Below, in pieces: positions 35,501 to 43,662 of a stretch of DNA of 64,000 nt. Position 1 is the stretch's first letter. Each line of letters starts with the position of its first letter. This stretch comes from Streptomyces sp. DvalAA-43 (GTDB lineage: Bacteria > Actinomycetota > Actinomycetes > Streptomycetales > Streptomycetaceae): positions 62,001 to 126,000 of the forward strand of contig NZ_FMBW01000054.1 in the NCBI RefSeq assembly GCF_900091725.1, in the 5' to 3' direction. Under the pieces are notes generated by a model, which ran no database searches, was not told the DNA's origin, and saw nothing but the letters and a program-made list of their open reading frames with translations. The translations under genes were made by a program, and so were the position numbers.

Positions 35501-35925
35501 CGTCGGAACCCGCCAGGTACACGGTGTCGACCACGATCCACCGGGACCCGGAGATCAACCGTACCGGGACCCGGATCGACGCCTCGTGGACCTTCGACTC
35601 GGCCCGCACCGAGAGCCCGACCATGCTCCCGGTCTCCACGGTCCGCTTCCTGCCGCGGCTCGCGCTGGACTCCACCGTTCCGGCAGGCGGCAAGCAGACC
35701 GTCCCCGTCGAGGTGCAAGGTGCGGCGGCCGGCGCCAATCTGAAGACCCTGCGGGTCCTGGTGTCCTACGACGACACCACGTGGCTGCCCGTCCCGGTCA
35801 CGGTGGGCAAGGTCACGGTGACGGCTCCGGCGAAGGGCAAGGCGATCTCGCTGAAGGCCGTCGTCACCGACAAGGACGACAACGAGTCGACGGTCACCAT
35901 CCACAACGCCTTCTTCGGCAGGTGA
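32587..35925 (+). CDS. Secreted subtilisin-like serine protease (S8), 1112 aa
   Basis: The signal peptide covers residues about 1-29 (basic MRKRSK, hydrophobic core, ASA site). A propeptide runs to about residue 220. The S8 catalytic domain has Asp241 (VVDTGID), His276 (GHGTHVASI) and Ser446 (GTSMATPHVAG). About 600 further residues are beta-rich, Fn3-like, and probably bind substrate or cell wall. The start is TTG 32587, with AGGGG 6 bases upstream. The protein has no LPxTG motif or C-terminal anchor, so release to the medium is expected. The gene stands alone and is closed by a 17-bp-stem terminator. Confidence 0.94.
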   Translation: MRKRSKQAYAVVAAAAVVLTAGMTGPASARTSGPDPASPAVAKGTGTVGKAVRTVTLITGDRVLVDSRGRVGGIQRAKGRQDIPFFTRTYDGRTYVMPRDARRLIADGTLDQRLFDITGLAEPASLKANRAGLKVIVGYRGSAAGSARAEVRSSDGTTVRRTLSALDADAVTSTADSAGSLWDALTRRRGDGSAATTSGIGRIWLDGVRKASLDRSTGQIGAPAAWARSYDGTGVKIAVVDTGIDATHPDLTGRVVAERNFSGSPDARDRVGHGTHVASIAAGTGAKDARFKGVAPGARLINAKVLDDQGNGDDSSVLAGVDWAVAQGADIINMSLGSPDTPGIDPLEAQVDKLSAEKGVLFAVAAGNNGPGRGTVASPGSADAALTVGAVDDDDLIADFSSVGPRIGDGAVKPDITAPGVNITAAAASGTPDQNPPGYVSKSGTSMATPHVAGAAAILKQENPTWTGAQIKAALTGSAKGGTHSVFQQGAGRLAVDKAIDQTVVSEPASVALGSQQWPHTDDTPVAKQVRYRNSGTTDVTLDLSLEAPTGGDEKPAPGGFFTLGAQRITVPAGGTATVDLTADTRLGGTVDGSYSVTVVASGGGRSVRTAASVEREAESYDVTFNTVGRDGAASTNWQADLKGYDGSATGRRFFPDLSSGSTTVRLPRGTYSLAADMLVDPAAPGKGIDLINNPRFSVTGPTTVTLDARTTRPVDIKVPDAAARYTRAGMMYTVSTPETFIIEGGEFGSFDHLRTAYQGPEMDDGVLAQQWSAHWQRGSNEYNVLTGGPVKELATGYSKTYKPGDMALVKAKVGSSVPGLDGALAAHGILDYGGGVDAPYTVQPAPGTRNVYLSTAGGAAWNIVAGVLGGADPSGQRDFDALYGLDEPRRYEAGKTYTETYNVGAPGPRMNANEGIVRDGDTIFGSLPLVSDGAGHFGIARYSGASTTVHRNGELLAKKDVAIDQEPFALPSEPARYTVSTTIHRDPEINRTGTRIDASWTFDSARTESPTMLPVSTVRFLPRLALDSTVPAGGKQTVPVEVQGAAAGANLKTLRVLVSYDDTTWLPVPVTVGKVTVTAPAKGKAISLKAVVTDKDDNESTVTIHNAFFGR

Positions 35926-36009
35926 GGTGAGACCGGGCCGACGACCAGGGGTGCCGTGCAACCGGATGGGAGTCCGACGGGCGGAGCACGGCCCCGGGTG
36001 AGCCCGGAC

Positions 36010-36047
36010 GAGCGGCCCGCCGGAACCGATGTTCCGGCGGGCCGCTC
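36010..36047. terminator. Perfect 17-bp stem-loop between convergent genes
   Basis: 36010-36026 (GAGCGGCCCGCCGGAAC), loop CGAT, 36031-36047 (GTTCCGGCGGGCCGCTC) is the strongest hairpin in the window. It lies 84 bases after the subtilase stop and before the convergent GerMN gene, and serves the subtilase gene and possibly both. Confidence 0.85.
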
Positions 36048-36164
36048 CTTCCCGTGCCCGCCGCCACCCGGGGCCGGTGCGGGGAACGACGTCGATTCGT
36101 CCGCACGATACGGAGGCCGGCTCCTCGACCGGTGCCGGGCCAGGCGCCCGCCCGCCGCCACGGC

Positions 36165-36827
36165 TCAGCGTGTCGGCACCCGGACCGGTCGAACCGGGCA
36201 GTCGGCCGAGGCGAGGCGCCCGTCCTGCCCGACCAGGGTCACGGACACAGCCCCCTGCGCCTGCGCCGCGAACGCGGCCGTGCAGACGATCTGGCCGCGG
36301 GCGGCGGCGGTCAGCCCTTTCACCCGCAGACGCAGCATGACCTCGACGGTGCGGTCACCCATGACGATCCGGTTCGCGGCGGACGCCGCGCGAGTCAGCG
36401 AAGCGGCATTGTGCAGCCCGGCCCGCCGTTCGGCCTTCTCCGGTCCGGCGAGCAGGGCGGTGACGGCCGCGAGTGGCGAGGGGGACTCGCCCATCCCCGC
36501 GCCCGGCGGAGACGAACCGCCGAGGGCGTCCCGTCCGGGCGACTTGTCCGGACGGGACGACGCGTCATCCGACCTGGCGGAGCCCGCGGTTCCGTTCTGC
36601 CACGGTGCTTCGACGTTTCGTGGCACGGGCAGCAGTTCGTCGTCGGGGGAGAGGAAGAACAACAGCATCCGTTCCTCGCGCGGAGGAAGCAGATCGGCGA
36701 CAACCGGCCTGCCGGCCTCGATCACGCCGGTCTCCTGGATACCGCAGCCCACGAGCGGGCCCCCGGCGAGCATCAGCAACGCGGCGAGTCGGACCGTCCG
36801 GCGCCCACGGAACGGCGACTTCTTCAC
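36165..36827 (-). CDS. GerMN-domain lipoprotein, third gene of a two-component operon
   Basis: A 220-aa protein with basic start VKKSPFRGRR, a hydrophobic core and lipobox LVGC. The mature part has a GerMN-like fold (LLFFLSPDDELLPVPR, then a Ser/Pro/Gly-rich linker, then ALLAGPEKAERRAGL) resembling the small lipoproteins paired with actinomycete sensor kinases (compare LpqB of MtrAB). The GTG overlaps the kinase stop (GTGA). An extracytoplasmic accessory to the sensor kinase is inferred. Confidence 0.85.
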   Translation of the reverse strand: MKKSPFRGRRTVRLAALLMLAGGPLVGCGIQETGVIEAGRPVVADLLPPREERMLLFFLSPDDELLPVPRNVEAPWQNGTAGSARSDDASSRPDKSPGRDALGGSSPPGAGMGESPSPLAAVTALLAGPEKAERRAGLHNAASLTRAASAANRIVMGDRTVEVMLRLRVKGLTAAARGQIVCTAAFAAQAQGAVSVTLVGQDGRLASADCPVRPVRVPTR

Positions 36828-38350
36828 GCGATGGTCTCCGCCCGGTCGCGGCTCTCCGCCGGCCCCGTGCCACCGTGCGCGTGTGACGGGCCGTCCGGTG
36901 CGCCGCTCCCGGACGTGGGCCCGTCGAAGGGCAGCTCCACGGTGAACAGGGCGCCGCCGCCGGCCGCGTTCCGCGCGTGGATCGTGCCGCCGTGCAGGTG
37001 CACGTTCTCCTTGGTGATCGCGAGCCCGAGGCCGCTGCCCGACGAGCGGGAACGCGCGGCGTCCGCCTTGTAGAAGCGGTCGAAGATGTGCGGCAGAGCG
37101 TCCGGTGGGATCCCGGGGCCGCTGTCGTGCACCTCGGTGATCAACGTGTCCCCGCGTGCCGAAAGCCGCACGGTGACCGGTTCGGCACCATGGCGCAGGG
37201 CGTTGCCGACCAGGTTGGCCACGATGACGTCGAAGCGGCGCGTGTCGAGGCGGATACGCAGGCCGTCGGGGACCTCGGCGCGGACCCGGCCGAGCCACTG
37301 CCTGCCGGACAGGGTGTTGCGCACGGCCTCCGCCGCGTCCACCTCATCGGTGTTGAGTTCCGCCACGCGGGCGTCGAAACGGGAGATCTCCATCAGATCC
37401 TCCACCAGCACAGCGAGTTTGCCGGTCTCGGCGCTGATCAGGCGCACCGCCCGAGCGGTGTTCGGGGCGAGCGTCCCTGCCTCCTCGTCCACCACGTCCG
37501 TGACGGCGAGCATACCGGCGAGCGGGGTGCGCAACTCGTGCGAGACGTCCGAGGCGAAGCGCCGGGCCCGTGCTCCGGCTTCCCGCAACTCCTCCACGGA
37601 GCGTTCGAGGCGGGCCGCCGACTCGTTGAACGTCCTGGCCAGGTCGGCCATCTCGTCCCGGCCGCGTACGGTGATACGTGTGTCGAGCTGCCCGCCGCCC
37701 ATGGAGTGTGCGGCACGCCGCAGTTCACGGACGGGGCGCAGCACGCTGCGCGCCGCGAGCAGTGCGGGCACCAGGGCCACGGCCAGCCCCGGCAGGGCGC
37801 CGTCGCGCGCAGCGGTCACCAGGGAGTCGATGTCCACGTCCTCGTTCGTCATGGGCATCACAGCGAAGAGAACCAGGCCGCTCGGCACCGCGGCGCCACC
37901 GGCGACGACCCGGGTCATCACCGGCATCCCGATGGCCAGATACGCGTTCCCGTCCTTGACGACCCGCTCGAAGCTGCCGTGTGCCGAGGTGAGCGTGGTG
38001 CGGCGCAGTTCCGGGGTGAGAACACCGGAGACGGGCCGGTCACCCGAGGAGGCGCGCAGCGAACCGTACTCGGCGAAGACGATCCACGGATGTGGTTTGG
38101 CGCGCGCCGCGATGTCGTACAGGTCCCACCGCAGCGTATCCGGATCCAGGGGCAGGCGGGGGACGAACTGTTCGACCTCCTCGCGGAAGGAGGTGACAGC
38201 CGTGTCCTGCGCACGCACGAGAACCGCGTTGCGCGCCTGCCGATAGGTCAACGCGGCGGTCGTGACGGCGCTGACAGCGGCCACCAGCAGGAACGCGATC
38301 ACCAGCCGGGTGCGCAGCCCGAACGCGGCGGCCGCGCCGGGCATCCTCAC
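36824..38350 (-). CDS. Sensor histidine kinase
   Basis: A 508-aa protein. One N-terminal span (about 12-34) is followed by an extracytoplasmic sensor of about 150 residues and a second span (about 185-205). HAMP comes next, then HisKA with the phospho-acceptor in SDVSHELRTPLAG and HATPase with NLVGNALRHG, DSGPGIP and GSGLGLAI. The disordered, Gly/Ser/Pro-rich tail is about 40 aa. The GTG start overlaps the response-regulator stop (GTGA). Confidence 0.94.
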   Translation of the reverse strand: MRMPGAAAAFGLRTRLVIAFLLVAAVSAVTTAALTYRQARNAVLVRAQDTAVTSFREEVEQFVPRLPLDPDTLRWDLYDIAARAKPHPWIVFAEYGSLRASSGDRPVSGVLTPELRRTTLTSAHGSFERVVKDGNAYLAIGMPVMTRVVAGGAAVPSGLVLFAVMPMTNEDVDIDSLVTAARDGALPGLAVALVPALLAARSVLRPVRELRRAAHSMGGGQLDTRITVRGRDEMADLARTFNESAARLERSVEELREAGARARRFASDVSHELRTPLAGMLAVTDVVDEEAGTLAPNTARAVRLISAETGKLAVLVEDLMEISRFDARVAELNTDEVDAAEAVRNTLSGRQWLGRVRAEVPDGLRIRLDTRRFDVIVANLVGNALRHGAEPVTVRLSARGDTLITEVHDSGPGIPPDALPHIFDRFYKADAARSRSSGSGLGLAITKENVHLHGGTIHARNAAGGGALFTVELPFDGPTSGSGAPDGPSHAHGGTGPAESRDRAETIA

Positions 38351-39030
38351 AGCGGACCGAAGCGGTAGCCGTAGCCCCGCAGGGTCTGAATGTAGCGAGG
38401 ATCGCGGGACGGATCCTCGATCTTGGCGCGCAGCCGGCGCACACAGGCGTCCACCAGGCGGATGTCGCTGTGGAAACTGTGATCCCAGACCTCCTTCAGG
38501 AGCCTCTGCCGGCTGTAGACCTGTTCCGGTACCGCGGACAGGTGCAGCAACAGCTTCAGTTCGGAGGGCGCGAGGGCGACCGGGTCGCCCGACCTGAGGA
38601 CGGTGTGACCGGCGCGGTCGATGTCGAGTTCACCGTGGTGCTCGACGGCGGGCCTCGCGTCGATCGGGCTCTCGGCGCGGCGTAGCACGGCACGTATGCG
38701 GGCCTCGATGACCTCGGTGCGGGCGGGCTTGACGATGTAGTCGTCCGCGCCGGCCTCCAGGCCGACGACGATGTCGATGTCGTCGCCGCGCGCGGTGAGC
38801 ATGATGATCGGTAACTGGCTGGTCTCGCGTACCCGGGAGCACACCTGGACGCCGCTCATCGCGGGGAGCATCAGGTCGAGCAGCAGGATGTCGGGGCGAA
38901 AGGCGTCCAGCGCCTCGAGGCCCGCCTCGCCGGTCACGGCGGCGTGGACCTCGTGCCCGCGCTGGCACAGCCCGATCTCGACGCCCTCGCGCACGGAGGG
39001 GTCGTCTTCGACGAGGAGGACGCGTGGCAT
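38347..39030 (-). CDS. OmpR-family response regulator (AfsQ1-like)
   Basis: A 227-aa protein. The receiver domain has acidic pair ED (9-10), phospho-acceptor Asp52 (LLDLMLP), Thr79 and Lys101 (YIVKP). It is followed by a winged-helix Trans_reg_C domain ending YIQTLRGYGYRFGPL. The receiver is similar in pattern to AfsQ1 (LTARGDDIDIVVGLEAGADDY). It is the first gene of the regulator-kinase-lipoprotein operon, all joined by GTGA overlaps. Confidence 0.94.
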   Translation of the reverse strand: MPRVLLVEDDPSVREGVEIGLCQRGHEVHAAVTGEAGLEALDAFRPDILLLDLMLPAMSGVQVCSRVRETSQLPIIMLTARGDDIDIVVGLEAGADDYIVKPARTEVIEARIRAVLRRAESPIDARPAVEHHGELDIDRAGHTVLRSGDPVALAPSELKLLLHLSAVPEQVYSRQRLLKEVWDHSFHSDIRLVDACVRRLRAKIEDPSRDPRYIQTLRGYGYRFGPL

Positions 39031-39160
39031 GGCGGTGTCTCCGGGATCGTGGGGAGTGGCGGGCCGTCAGGGTTTCGGCGACCGGGGGAGGGGAGGAACG
39101 GGCGAGCGGATGACCGCGTGCGCGACGGGCCGCGTGCTGCGGGTCGTCCGACATCCCGAG

Positions 39161-39349
39161 TCAGTGGTCCGGGCGCGGACCTGTCCGGTGAGGCAGCGCG
39201 TCCGGCCCGGTCGGCCGCGGAAGGCATGCCGGCCGTGCGAACGCGGCGGCGACCGCCGCCGACGCGTCGGCGGCCCCGGTGAACGGCTCTCCCGGCGCTG
39301 CCCGGTCCGACGCGCGGGAGACCAGGAGCATGAGATCGCGACGGGGCAT
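39161..39349 (-). CDS. Possible small protein, 62 aa, upstream of the response regulator
   Basis: ATG 39349 is preceded by GGAG at 6 bases and opens with MPRRDLMLLVSRASDRA. The codon bias is gene-like for the first 45 codons and weaker after. It is co-directional with the two-component operon and ends 130 bases before it. No known motif is found. It may be a genuine small gene or a fragment. Confidence 0.3.
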   Translation of the reverse strand: MPRRDLMLLVSRASDRAAPGEPFTGAADASAAVAAAFARPACLPRPTGPDALPHRTGPRPDH

Positions 39350-39827
39350 GTCGTACTCCAGGAGGTGGGGCAGCGGTGGCTCCCCATACTCTCAGGCGTG
39401 CGCGAGGCGATGACGGGCGGTCAGTTGTCCCGGTTGTGACCGGTTTCGTTACGGGCCGGGGTGAACGGGATGCGTGGATCGCACCTCTCGCGCCGTCGAC
39501 GGGCACCATCCGCTCAAGCCCGCTTCACCACCGTCCAGCCCCGGTGCGTCGAGGGACAGGCACCCGCCCGGCAAGCCTCTGACCTGGATAACCGCTGTCG
39601 CCACGGACCACGGCGGAACAGGCGGACATCGCATAGGCCCGGGAGCAGTTGGCGACTGATGAAGCTGCCTCGCATCGAGCGTTCCGGTTACGGCCGGGAC
39701 GCCGCCACCGACCAGCCGCCAGCCCCGGCCGGCGGTAAGGCCACATCTCGACTGACCGCATAGCCGTGCGCCGAGGAGGGCGCCTGACGGGCATCTTGCC
39801 TCGTCAGGCGCCCTTTCTCTGTGTCTG
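39350..39827. other. Intergenic DNA up to the island's left edge, with a terminator hairpin
   Basis: No supportable gene is present. At 39778-39789 and 39802-39813 a perfect 12-bp inverted repeat (GGGCGCCTGACG / CGTCAGGCGCCC) forms a terminator. It is the counterpart of the one that follows the intact aldehyde dehydrogenase gene at 49120-49159, and presumably was that gene's original terminator before the island inserted. Confidence 0.6.
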
Positions 39828-39883
39828 GAAGAAGCCCAGCTTCTTCGGCGAGTACGACACCAGAAGATTCTTGGTCTGCTGGT
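39828..39883. repeat. Left attachment-site repeat (56 bp)
   Basis: Identical base for base to 49173-49228, which encodes the last 18 residues (ending SYSPKKLGFF) of the aldehyde dehydrogenase. Here no dehydrogenase body is attached. The repeated frame runs on past the repeat through a few codons to a TGA. It is taken as the displaced original 3' end of the gene left by site-specific integration. Confidence 0.88.
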
Positions 39884-40452
39884 GGTACACGGCTCAGATG
39901 TAGTTTGACCAGCGAAAATGGCTTCGATCGCGACAAGATGCGGACGGCCGGTCCGGGTATGGTGCGGATCTTGGATCGAAGTGGTTCGTGATGATGAGTG
40001 TTGCTCGCGAGGCCACGGCGGGCCGCAAAAGACTGTCCTGACACTCCCCGGCCATGGCCCCAGAACCACGGTTCAAAGGGGCGGCTCCGGCGCACCATGG
40101 CTGTGAGTGCGCTTCCGCTGCTTTTCGCCATTCGTCGGCAGAGCTCCGCTTGGCGTAACCGGGGGCTGTTTCCGCAGGTGGCAGACGGACGGTCACGCGC
40201 CGCGCGAGGGCTGGCGGAGAGGGGCGTGTGAACCGCTTGGGAGCTGAAAAGAGTGTTCACCCAGCTGAGCTGCCGCAGGCTCGCTGCCCTGTGATTGCTC
40301 AATAGTGTGGGCCCTCCTGGCCTGATGGCGACTCGACCGGGGCGTAGCGCAATGATGACCCATCAGCTGCTGTCAGTGCCCACTGCTACACCCTTCTGTT
40401 GGGATGAGCCGCGCTTTGCGGCCCACCGGCTGGAGGGGGAAACCTGTCGCAG
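39884..40452. other. Left end of the island, no gene recognised
   Basis: No reading frame here has convincing codon bias or a ribosome site. An 8-bp inverted repeat CTTCGATC/GATCGAAG (39922-39929, 39974-39981) near the repeat could be an integrase arm site or a regulator site. The base composition is less G+C-rich than in the flanking chromosome. Confidence 0.4.
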
Positions 40453-40656
40453 GTGCCGGACGGGTTCCACCGGGTGCGCGGGTACATTCGTCGCAATCCG
40501 AAGCCCGGGAGCGCCAAGCGCATGAGCGGGTGGATGATGGCCGGCTTACTGGCGGGCGTGTGGCTGTGGGGGCAGGTGTTCGGGGTGAGCGAGTCCACCG
40601 CCACGACGCCGCCGGCGGATCCGAAGCCGACGGCCAGCGCGGCGGCCGACCGCTGA
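40453..40656 (+). CDS. Small membrane protein of the island
   Basis: A 67-aa protein from GTG 40453 (an alternative ATG at 40522 gives 44 aa). The basic stretch HRVRGYIRRNP is followed by one hydrophobic span (MMAGLLAGVWLWGQVFGV) and a Thr/Pro/Ala-rich tail. The N-terminal arginine pattern recalls small proteins carried on actinomycete integrative elements. The function is unknown. The stop overlaps the next ATG by one base (TGATG). Confidence 0.5.
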   Translation: MPDGFHRVRGYIRRNPKPGSAKRMSGWMMAGLLAGVWLWGQVFGVSESTATTPPADPKPTASAAADR

Positions 40657-40874
40657 TGGGACGGTTACGTCTGCGGCGCCCTCATGGTGACGCAGAGCTG
40701 GTCGCAGCGGCTGTGGTCGCCCTGGCCGCGCTCGGCCGCGCCCCGATGACCGGCGCCCTCCCGTTCGACCTCCCCGCCTCGGACGCCGCCGTTGCCGCAT
40801 CCCGCGAGGACGTCCCCTTCGACACGGCGGCCCCGCTCTTCCGCCACGGCCACCGCGCCACCGGGGGGAGCTGA
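40656..40874 (+). CDS. Hypothetical island protein, 72 aa
   Basis: The ATG at 40656 shares a base with the stop of the preceding small gene, indicating coupling. The sequence is Ala-rich (ELVAAAVVALAALG) and ends PLFRHGHRATGGS. The codon bias is gene-like. No recognised family. Confidence 0.45.
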   Translation: MGRLRLRRPHGDAELVAAAVVALAALGRAPMTGALPFDLPASDAAVAASREDVPFDTAAPLFRHGHRATGGS

Positions 40875-41050
40875 GACACCACGAACCGGGGCCTGCCGCC
40901 AGCGGCGGCAGCGCCGACCTACACACCGAGTACTCTCTGCCGTTCACCCAGCGTGCCGCCCGCCATCATGTTCGACATACCCGACGAGGACGTTGACCAG
41001 CTGGGTGCCATGCCCCGCGCTACCACAGCTCCCACGCCATCAACTCCGTG

Positions 41051-41910
41051 GGTGCTGTCACGTTGTTGAGGGAGTGAGTGCCTGATGGTGTGTCGGGTGT
41101 GGAGCGGGCGGGTTTCGGCTCCGTGCTCAGGCCGCGGCAGGCAGGCCGACGACGCCGGTGATCTGGTCCCAGACGGCGAGGCGAGTGGTCGTCTCGGTGC
41201 GGTAGCCGGGGGCGGTCATCAGGTGGCGGCAGGGGCCGGAAGTGAGGTGGGATGCCGCTGAACGCGGCCGGGAACCGCTGGGCTCCGCCGACGCCGCGGA
41301 AGCCTTTCATGGCGCGTTCGCGCTGCCGGTTGGCTGATGGCTGTTCTCGGCCCGGTTGTTGAGGCCCCTGTGGGAGCGGTGCTCGACCGAGGGCATCACC
41401 TCGCGGTGGGCCGCGCGTAGGAGCGGAGCTTGTCGGTGACGATCACCCGCGGCACCGAGCAGGTCGTCTTCAGCAGGCGGCGGAAGAAACGCCGGGCTGC
41501 GGCTTTGTCCCGCCGGTTCTGGACCAGGACGTCGAGCACGGTGCCGTCGGCGTCGACGACCCGCCACAGGTACTTCCGCTTTCCGTCGATCTTGATGAAG
41601 ACCTCGTCCAGGTACCACTTGTCACCCAGCTGCACACGCCGGCGGCGCAGCGCGTTGGCATAGGACTGCCCGGACTTCGCACACCAGCGGCGGACGGTCT
41701 CGTGGGACACGATGACACCGCGCTCGAGCATAAGCTCCTCGACCTCACCGAAGCTGAACGGGAAGCGGAAGTACAGCCACACACAGTGCGCGATGATCTC
41801 CACCGGGTACCGGTGCCCTTGTACAACGGCGGCGTATTGCCCACGGACAACCCCCTCCACCATGATCAACCAGAAGGTCATTTCACCCGATCAGCCAACG
41901 TGACAGTGCC
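41051..41910 (-). mobile_element. IS6-family insertion sequence (860 bp), defective
   Basis: The ends are recognisable as imperfect terminal inverted repeats: GGTGCTGTCACGTTG at 41051-41065 and, on the other strand, GGCACTGTCACGTTG at 41910-41896 (13 of 15 match, with the inner CTGTCACGTTG perfect). Total length is normal for IS6. The flanking 8-mers (41043-41050, 41911-41918) do not match, so no target duplication remains. The transposase inside is frameshifted. Confidence 0.75.
41127..41863 (-). pseudogene. IS6-family transposase, disrupted by frameshifts
   Basis: The start MVEGVVRG leads into YPVEIIAHCVWLYFRFPFSF and GDKWYLDEVFIKIDGKRKYLWRVVDADG, with the first DDE Asp in WYLDE and the second in VTDKLRSY. 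The frame breaks near 41405 (ending ARPTAR). It resumes one base off with HREVMPSVEHRSHRGLNNRAENSHQPT, breaks again near 41310, and continues with MKGFRGVGGAQRFPAAFSG. At least one more shift precedes the terminal GVVGLPAAA at about 41127. No functional product is expected. Confidence 0.85.
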
Positions 41911-42063
41911 CGGCGAGGAAACCACCCCGGTTCGTGCCGAGGTGGACGCGGCCTTGCACGGCAACCAACAGGGCACGGTGCACGGCGGATTCCTGGTCGA
42001 GCTCGCCGACACGACGATCGGGACGGCCCACTCGACCTTCATGGGGCCCGGTGAATCGTTCAC
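41911..42063 (+). pseudogene. PaaI-type thioesterase (hotdog) fragment
   Basis: The frame encodes GNQQGTVHGGFLVELADTTIGTAHST and GPGESFTS, the core helix region of a PaaI/YdiI-like hotdog thioesterase. The gene has no start because the IS6 end abuts it at 41910, and it loses similarity after about 42063. Only the middle third is left. Confidence 0.6.
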
Positions 42064-42152
42064 CTCACAAATTGGAGAAATTCCGTTGCGACACCGGATG
42101 CGGAACCGCAGAATGCGCACGCAGAGTACACATGATCTTTCAAGGATGAAGA

Positions 42153-42899
42153 GTGACTGAGAACGACGAGCAGCGCCACACCCTGACCAATGGGCAGGGT
42201 GTGCCAGTCCTGACCTATCTGCAGGGTGTTCGGGAGGGGCACCCGTGGGCGGACCTGGCCGAAGTGGTCGGCCCCGACCCCGTGGACACCATCGTCTCCG
42301 GTATGTCCGGATGGGCAGTCTCGGGAGCCGTGGAGCTCGGTGAGCAACTGCTGCGCCGTGGCGCACGGGTGATGCGACATGCCCATGAGATGCGGAGGGA
42401 CTTGGTCGCGTGTCCGCCACCGGCCGACTGGTCATCATGCGCCCTGGGAAACGGACTTCGGGCAGTCCCTTGTGACCTCGCTGCCGACGCGGTGTTCCCG
42501 GCATGGCGAGCCGCCTTTCCTGCCGACCATCCCGACCACCACTCCGGCAGCGACGAAGAAGCGCTCAACAAGCTCCTGGCACCCATGCTGGCGGGCTCCG
42601 TTCTCGGGCCGGTCCTTCCGTGCAGCGCCTTGGTGGTGGACGAGACGGACCGTGTTGTCGCTGGGGCGATTATCACTGACCGTGACGGACTACCGTGGAT
42701 CGCGGACGTGTTCCGCTGGCCCGAAGCCCGCTACGCGGGCCTTGGCGCCAATCTGCTGCGCCGGGTGCTCAGCGCTGCTGCGGCCGACGGGCTGGCCGAC
42801 ATTTCGCTCGTCGTGAGCGATGCGAATCCAGCCCGCCGCGTCTACGAAAAGCTGGGTTTTGAGCTGACTGGCACATCACTGACTGTCGTAGTGCCGTAG
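42153..42899 (+). CDS. GNAT-family N-acetyltransferase
   Basis: A 248-aa protein from GTG 42153 (purine-rich AAGGATGAAGA just upstream). The C-terminal half has the GNAT core: ALVVDETDRVVAGAIIT, the acyl-CoA-binding region RYAGLGANLLRRVL, and the terminal SDANPARRVYEKLGFELTG. The N-terminal 110 residues are unlike standard GNATs and may bind the acceptor. It is one of the few intact cargo genes. The substrate is unknown. Confidence 0.8.
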   Translation: MTENDEQRHTLTNGQGVPVLTYLQGVREGHPWADLAEVVGPDPVDTIVSGMSGWAVSGAVELGEQLLRRGARVMRHAHEMRRDLVACPPPADWSSCALGNGLRAVPCDLAADAVFPAWRAAFPADHPDHHSGSDEEALNKLLAPMLAGSVLGPVLPCSALVVDETDRVVAGAIITDRDGLPWIADVFRWPEARYAGLGANLLRRVLSAAAADGLADISLVVSDANPARRVYEKLGFELTGTSLTVVVP

Positions 42900-42963
42900 G
42901 TCTCGAAGCCCCGTACAGCCCAGTGAGCTGCCCCGAGTTTGGTGACGGCCGGTTTGCGTGTTT

Positions 42964-43285
42964 TCAGGCGGTCTTCGAGGGCGCCTGGGAACGGTGGTGT
43001 CGGACCTCGAATTCCTCGGGTGGGAGGTAGCCGAGGGCGGAGTGCAGTCGCTCGGTGTTGTGCCAGCAGACCCACTGGGCGGCTGCCCGTTCGACCTGGT
43101 CAGCGTCGCGCCAGGGGCCGTGGAGCTCGATCGACTCGGCTTTGAAAGTGCCGTTGAGGGCCTCGGCCATGGCGTGGTCGTAGCTATCGGCGACAGCGCC
43201 GACCGAAGCGGCGCCGGTCTCCAGCAGGCAACGAGTCGGACCGGCTGCCCTGGTCGGCCTCAGCCTGGCGGACCCAGTCTCGCAG
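42964..43285 (-). pseudogene. IS3-family transposase remnant with internal deletion (OrfA joined to OrfB end)
   Basis: From about 43227 to the stop at 42964 the frame is the C-terminal integrase part of an IS3 OrfB: SVGAVADSYDHAMAEALNGT, WHNTERLHSALGYLPPEEFE. Just upstream (43285-43247), in another frame, is LRDWVRQAEAD, the typical end of an OrfA helix-turn-helix region. The roughly 700 bases normally between them are missing. Confidence 0.7.
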
Positions 43286-43355
43286 GGCAGACAAACACCG
43301 GGAACGACATCGCGTACTTCTACGCACGGGCCTCGACCCCGGAGCTTGAACACGT

Positions 43356-43655
43356 CTATGCGGCTTTGGTCAGGGTGGTTGCTGTTGGGCGGAAGGTGTT
43401 TTCGTCAGCGATCGGGGAGCGCTGGCCGAGCTGGGAATGCCTGTGTCGGGTGTTGTAGCGGGACAGCCATCGGAAGGCGTCGAGTCGGGCCTCACGTTCG
43501 CTTGGCCAGCCCCTTCGCCCCTTCAGCGTCTCTCTTTTGAAGGTCGCGTTGAACGGTTCGGCGGCGGCGTTGTCCGCGCTGCTGCCAACCCTGCTCCTGC
43601 TCTGGCGGACGTCGGCGAGGCGGCAGGCGTCAGCGAAGGCTCGGCTGGTGTACTG
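43356..43655 (-). pseudogene. Second IS3-family transposase remnant (OrfB C-terminus)
   Basis: About 99 codons, from QYTSRAFADACRLA through SADNAAAEPFNATFKRETL and RYNTRHRHSQLGQRSPI to the stop at 43356. This is the DDE C-terminal third of a different IS3 subgroup from the preceding remnant. It begins directly at an IS30 fragment, so its upstream part was lost by insertion or deletion. Confidence 0.75.
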
Positions 43656-43662
43656 GGCGAGT

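Noticed and set aside
32599..35961. 1120-codon open frame antisense to the subtilase gene
   Set aside because: It mirrors the high-G+C codon pattern of the plus-strand gene, encodes no recognisable domain, and lacks a ribosome site.
39449..40069. 206-codon minus-strand frame across the left attachment repeat
   Set aside because: Codon bias is not gene-like, it has no ribosome site, and it reads the dehydrogenase repeat in the wrong frame.
41043..41918. 8-bp target-site duplication of the IS6 copy
   Set aside because: The flanking octamers do not match on either side for the ends defined here.
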